Assembly: GCA_000169395.1 (NCBI GenBank)
Contig: AAXZ01000003.1
Coordinates: 186,001 to 250,000 of the forward strand
Source of the DNA: Rhodobacteraceae bacterium HTCC2150
GTDB lineage: Bacteria > Pseudomonadota > Alphaproteobacteria > Rhodobacterales > Rhodobacteraceae
Reading direction: 5' to 3'
Length of the DNA stretch: 64,000 nt
The position numbers and the translations under genes are program-made. Below, in pieces: positions 62,866 through 64,000 of the stretch (its first letter is position 1; every line of letters begins with the position of its first letter). The notes beneath the pieces were generated by a model, which worked only from the letters and a program-made list of their open reading frames with translations, ran no database searches and was not told the DNA's origin.

Positions 62866-64000
62866 ATGGAATACGGTTTTGATACGGCCTTTTGGCTGAC
62901 AGTGGCAGGAATTGCCTTTCTTCTAGTGCTTTCGGCCTTCTTTTCAGGCTCAGAAACGGCCCTAACTGCGGCGTCACGTGGTAAATTGCGTGCCAAAGCC
63001 GACAAAGGCGATCGCGGCGCGGCGCGTGCTTTGGATATCACAGAAGACAATGAACGCCTGATTGGTTCGGTTCTGTTGGGTAATAACCTTGTAAACATTC
63101 TGGCAACTGCTTTGGTTACAGCACTTTTCACCCGATTGTTTGGCGAAAGCGCGATTGCCCTTGCCACTTTGGTGATGACGTTGTTGGTACTGATCTTTGC
63201 AGAAGTGTTGCCCAAAACCTATGCCATTACCAAAGCCGAAGAAGCATCAAGTTGGGTCGCCGCGCCCATCAAAGTTGTAATTTTCATCTTTTCACCGGTG
63301 GTTTCCGCCGTACGTTTTTTCGTGCGCGGCGTTTTAAAAGTGTTTGGCGTCAATATTGACCCTGACAGTCATATTTTGGCGATCCACGATGAAATTGCCG
63401 GTGCCTTGCAATTGGGCCATTCAGAAGGTGTTGTTGAAAAAGAAGACCGCGATCGAATTTTGGGTGCCCTTGATCTGAACCACCGTGATGTCGAAGAGAT
63501 CATGTTGCACAGATCACAGATCGAAATGATCAACGGTGATGACGAGCCGGAAAAAATTCTGTCCCAATGTCTTAGCTCTCGTTATACGCGTCTTCCCGTC
63601 TATAAAGATGATCCTGAAAACATCATCAGTGTTTTGCACGCCAAGGATCTTTTGCGCGCCATGGATCGATTGACCCGTGGCCCTGAGGCATCAGAGGCCG
63701 CGCTGGCCTTGTTCCGAGTTCAAGATGTGGCAATGGCGCCATATTTTGTGCCTGAGACCAGTACTTTGGGCGATCAGATGCGTGAATTTCTGCGCCGCCG
63801 CACCCACTTTGCGTTGGTCGTCGATGAATATGGTTCGTTGCAAGGATTGATCACGCTTGAGGATATTTTGGAAGAAATCGTTGGTGAAATCACCGATGAG
63901 TTTGACCAAGAAGAAGAACCCACAGCCAACAAAGCCAAAGACGGCAGTATTACGGTTGATGGTTCAATGACAATTCGCGACGTCAATCGCGCCTATGATT
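62866..64000 (+). CDS. CorC/HlyC-type transporter-associated protein, partial
   Basis: The gene runs off the right edge. The first 378 codons show three or four helices of a CNNM/DUF21 transmembrane domain (residues 10-180, GSETALTAASRGKL, LLGNNLVNILATAL). Two CBS domains follow (about 205-325: SRYTRLPVYKDDPENIISVLHAKDLL, RRTHFALVVDEYGSLQGLITLEDILEEIVGEI), and then the start of a CorC_HlyC domain. Relatives are Mg2+/Co2+ efflux or hemolysin-like proteins. ATG 62866 is used; GTG at 62863 is also in frame. The C-terminus is not in the window. Confidence 0.92.
   Translation, partial: MEYGFDTAFWLTVAGIAFLLVLSAFFSGSETALTAASRGKLRAKADKGDRGAARALDITEDNERLIGSVLLGNNLVNILATALVTALFTRLFGESAIALATLVMTLLVLIFAEVLPKTYAITKAEEASSWVAAPIKVVIFIFSPVVSAVRFFVRGVLKVFGVNIDPDSHILAIHDEIAGALQLGHSEGVVEKEDRDRILGALDLNHRDVEEIMLHRSQIEMINGDDEPEKILSQCLSSRYTRLPVYKDDPENIISVLHAKDLLRAMDRLTRGPEASEAALALFRVQDVAMAPYFVPETSTLGDQMREFLRRRTHFALVVDEYGSLQGLITLEDILEEIVGEITDEFDQEEEPTANKAKDGSITVDGSMTIRDVNRAYD

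Overview
The window looks like a chromosomal segment of a marine alphaproteobacterium of the Rhodobacteraceae (Roseobacter group). This rests on recognised protein families and gene pairs: YicC-gmk, rpsB-tsf, aroK-aroB, psuK-psuG, Hint-domain secreted proteins, a GlxA-type AraC regulator, a corrinoid-methyltransferase-like protein without pyrrolysine beside a dimethylglycine-dehydrogenase-like flavoprotein, a large RTX protein and class II DAHP synthase. Base composition is moderate for the group. No database search was possible, so all assignments are by motif and family recognition.

Region by region. Bases 1-3600 hold an IS remnant and a reverse-strand RTX protein of about 1,100 residues. 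Bases 3913-14100 are an accessory region. It carries an IS6-family element, an IS481-family element, a compact polymerase-like protein (palm motifs A, B and C, no exonuclease), a secreted SH3 protein, the N-terminal nuclease part of a restriction helicase cut by a decayed IS3 element, a zinc-ribbon protein of unknown function, an orphan efflux adaptor and long non-coding gaps. From 14.2 kb the core genome resumes: MobA-like nucleotidyltransferase, GlxA regulator, DAHP synthase, then three tandem Hint-domain genes. The second Hint gene lacks a normal start codon and the third is split by an in-frame TAG.

Bases 21.3-33.4 kb are housekeeping: rsgA, a PAS protein, yicC, gmk, gamma carbonic anhydrase, a trans-sulfuration enzyme, a LuxR regulator preceded by a coupled short ORF, tsf, rpsB, psuK-psuG, a DUF502 protein and a LysE exporter. 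Bases 33.5-42 kb form a catabolic region: Rieske oxygenase alpha and beta subunits plus a short-chain dehydrogenase on the plus strand, a DMGDH-like flavoprotein and MttB-like methyltransferase on the minus strand, a divergent LysR regulator and a 3-hydroxybutyrate-type dehydrogenase. A small-RNA or attenuator candidate lies just upstream of the dehydrogenase.

Bases 42.2-50.5 kb carry an oligopeptide-type binding protein, a frameshifted exported protein with a (TCCAA)3 tract, an arsenic-like trio (arsC, DUF1801 protein, aquaglyceroporin), an XRE-cupin regulator, an acyl-CoA ligase, a DsbA-family protein and an MFS exporter. Bases 50.5-64 kb return to core genes: mfd, hemB, a Tat-type lipoprotein with a SYLF domain, a lytic transglycosylase, ssb, aroB, aroK, a Xer recombinase, a phosphoesterase-like protein lacking the usual D-x-H motif, and a CorC-type protein running off the window. 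No tRNA, rRNA or CRISPR array was seen.
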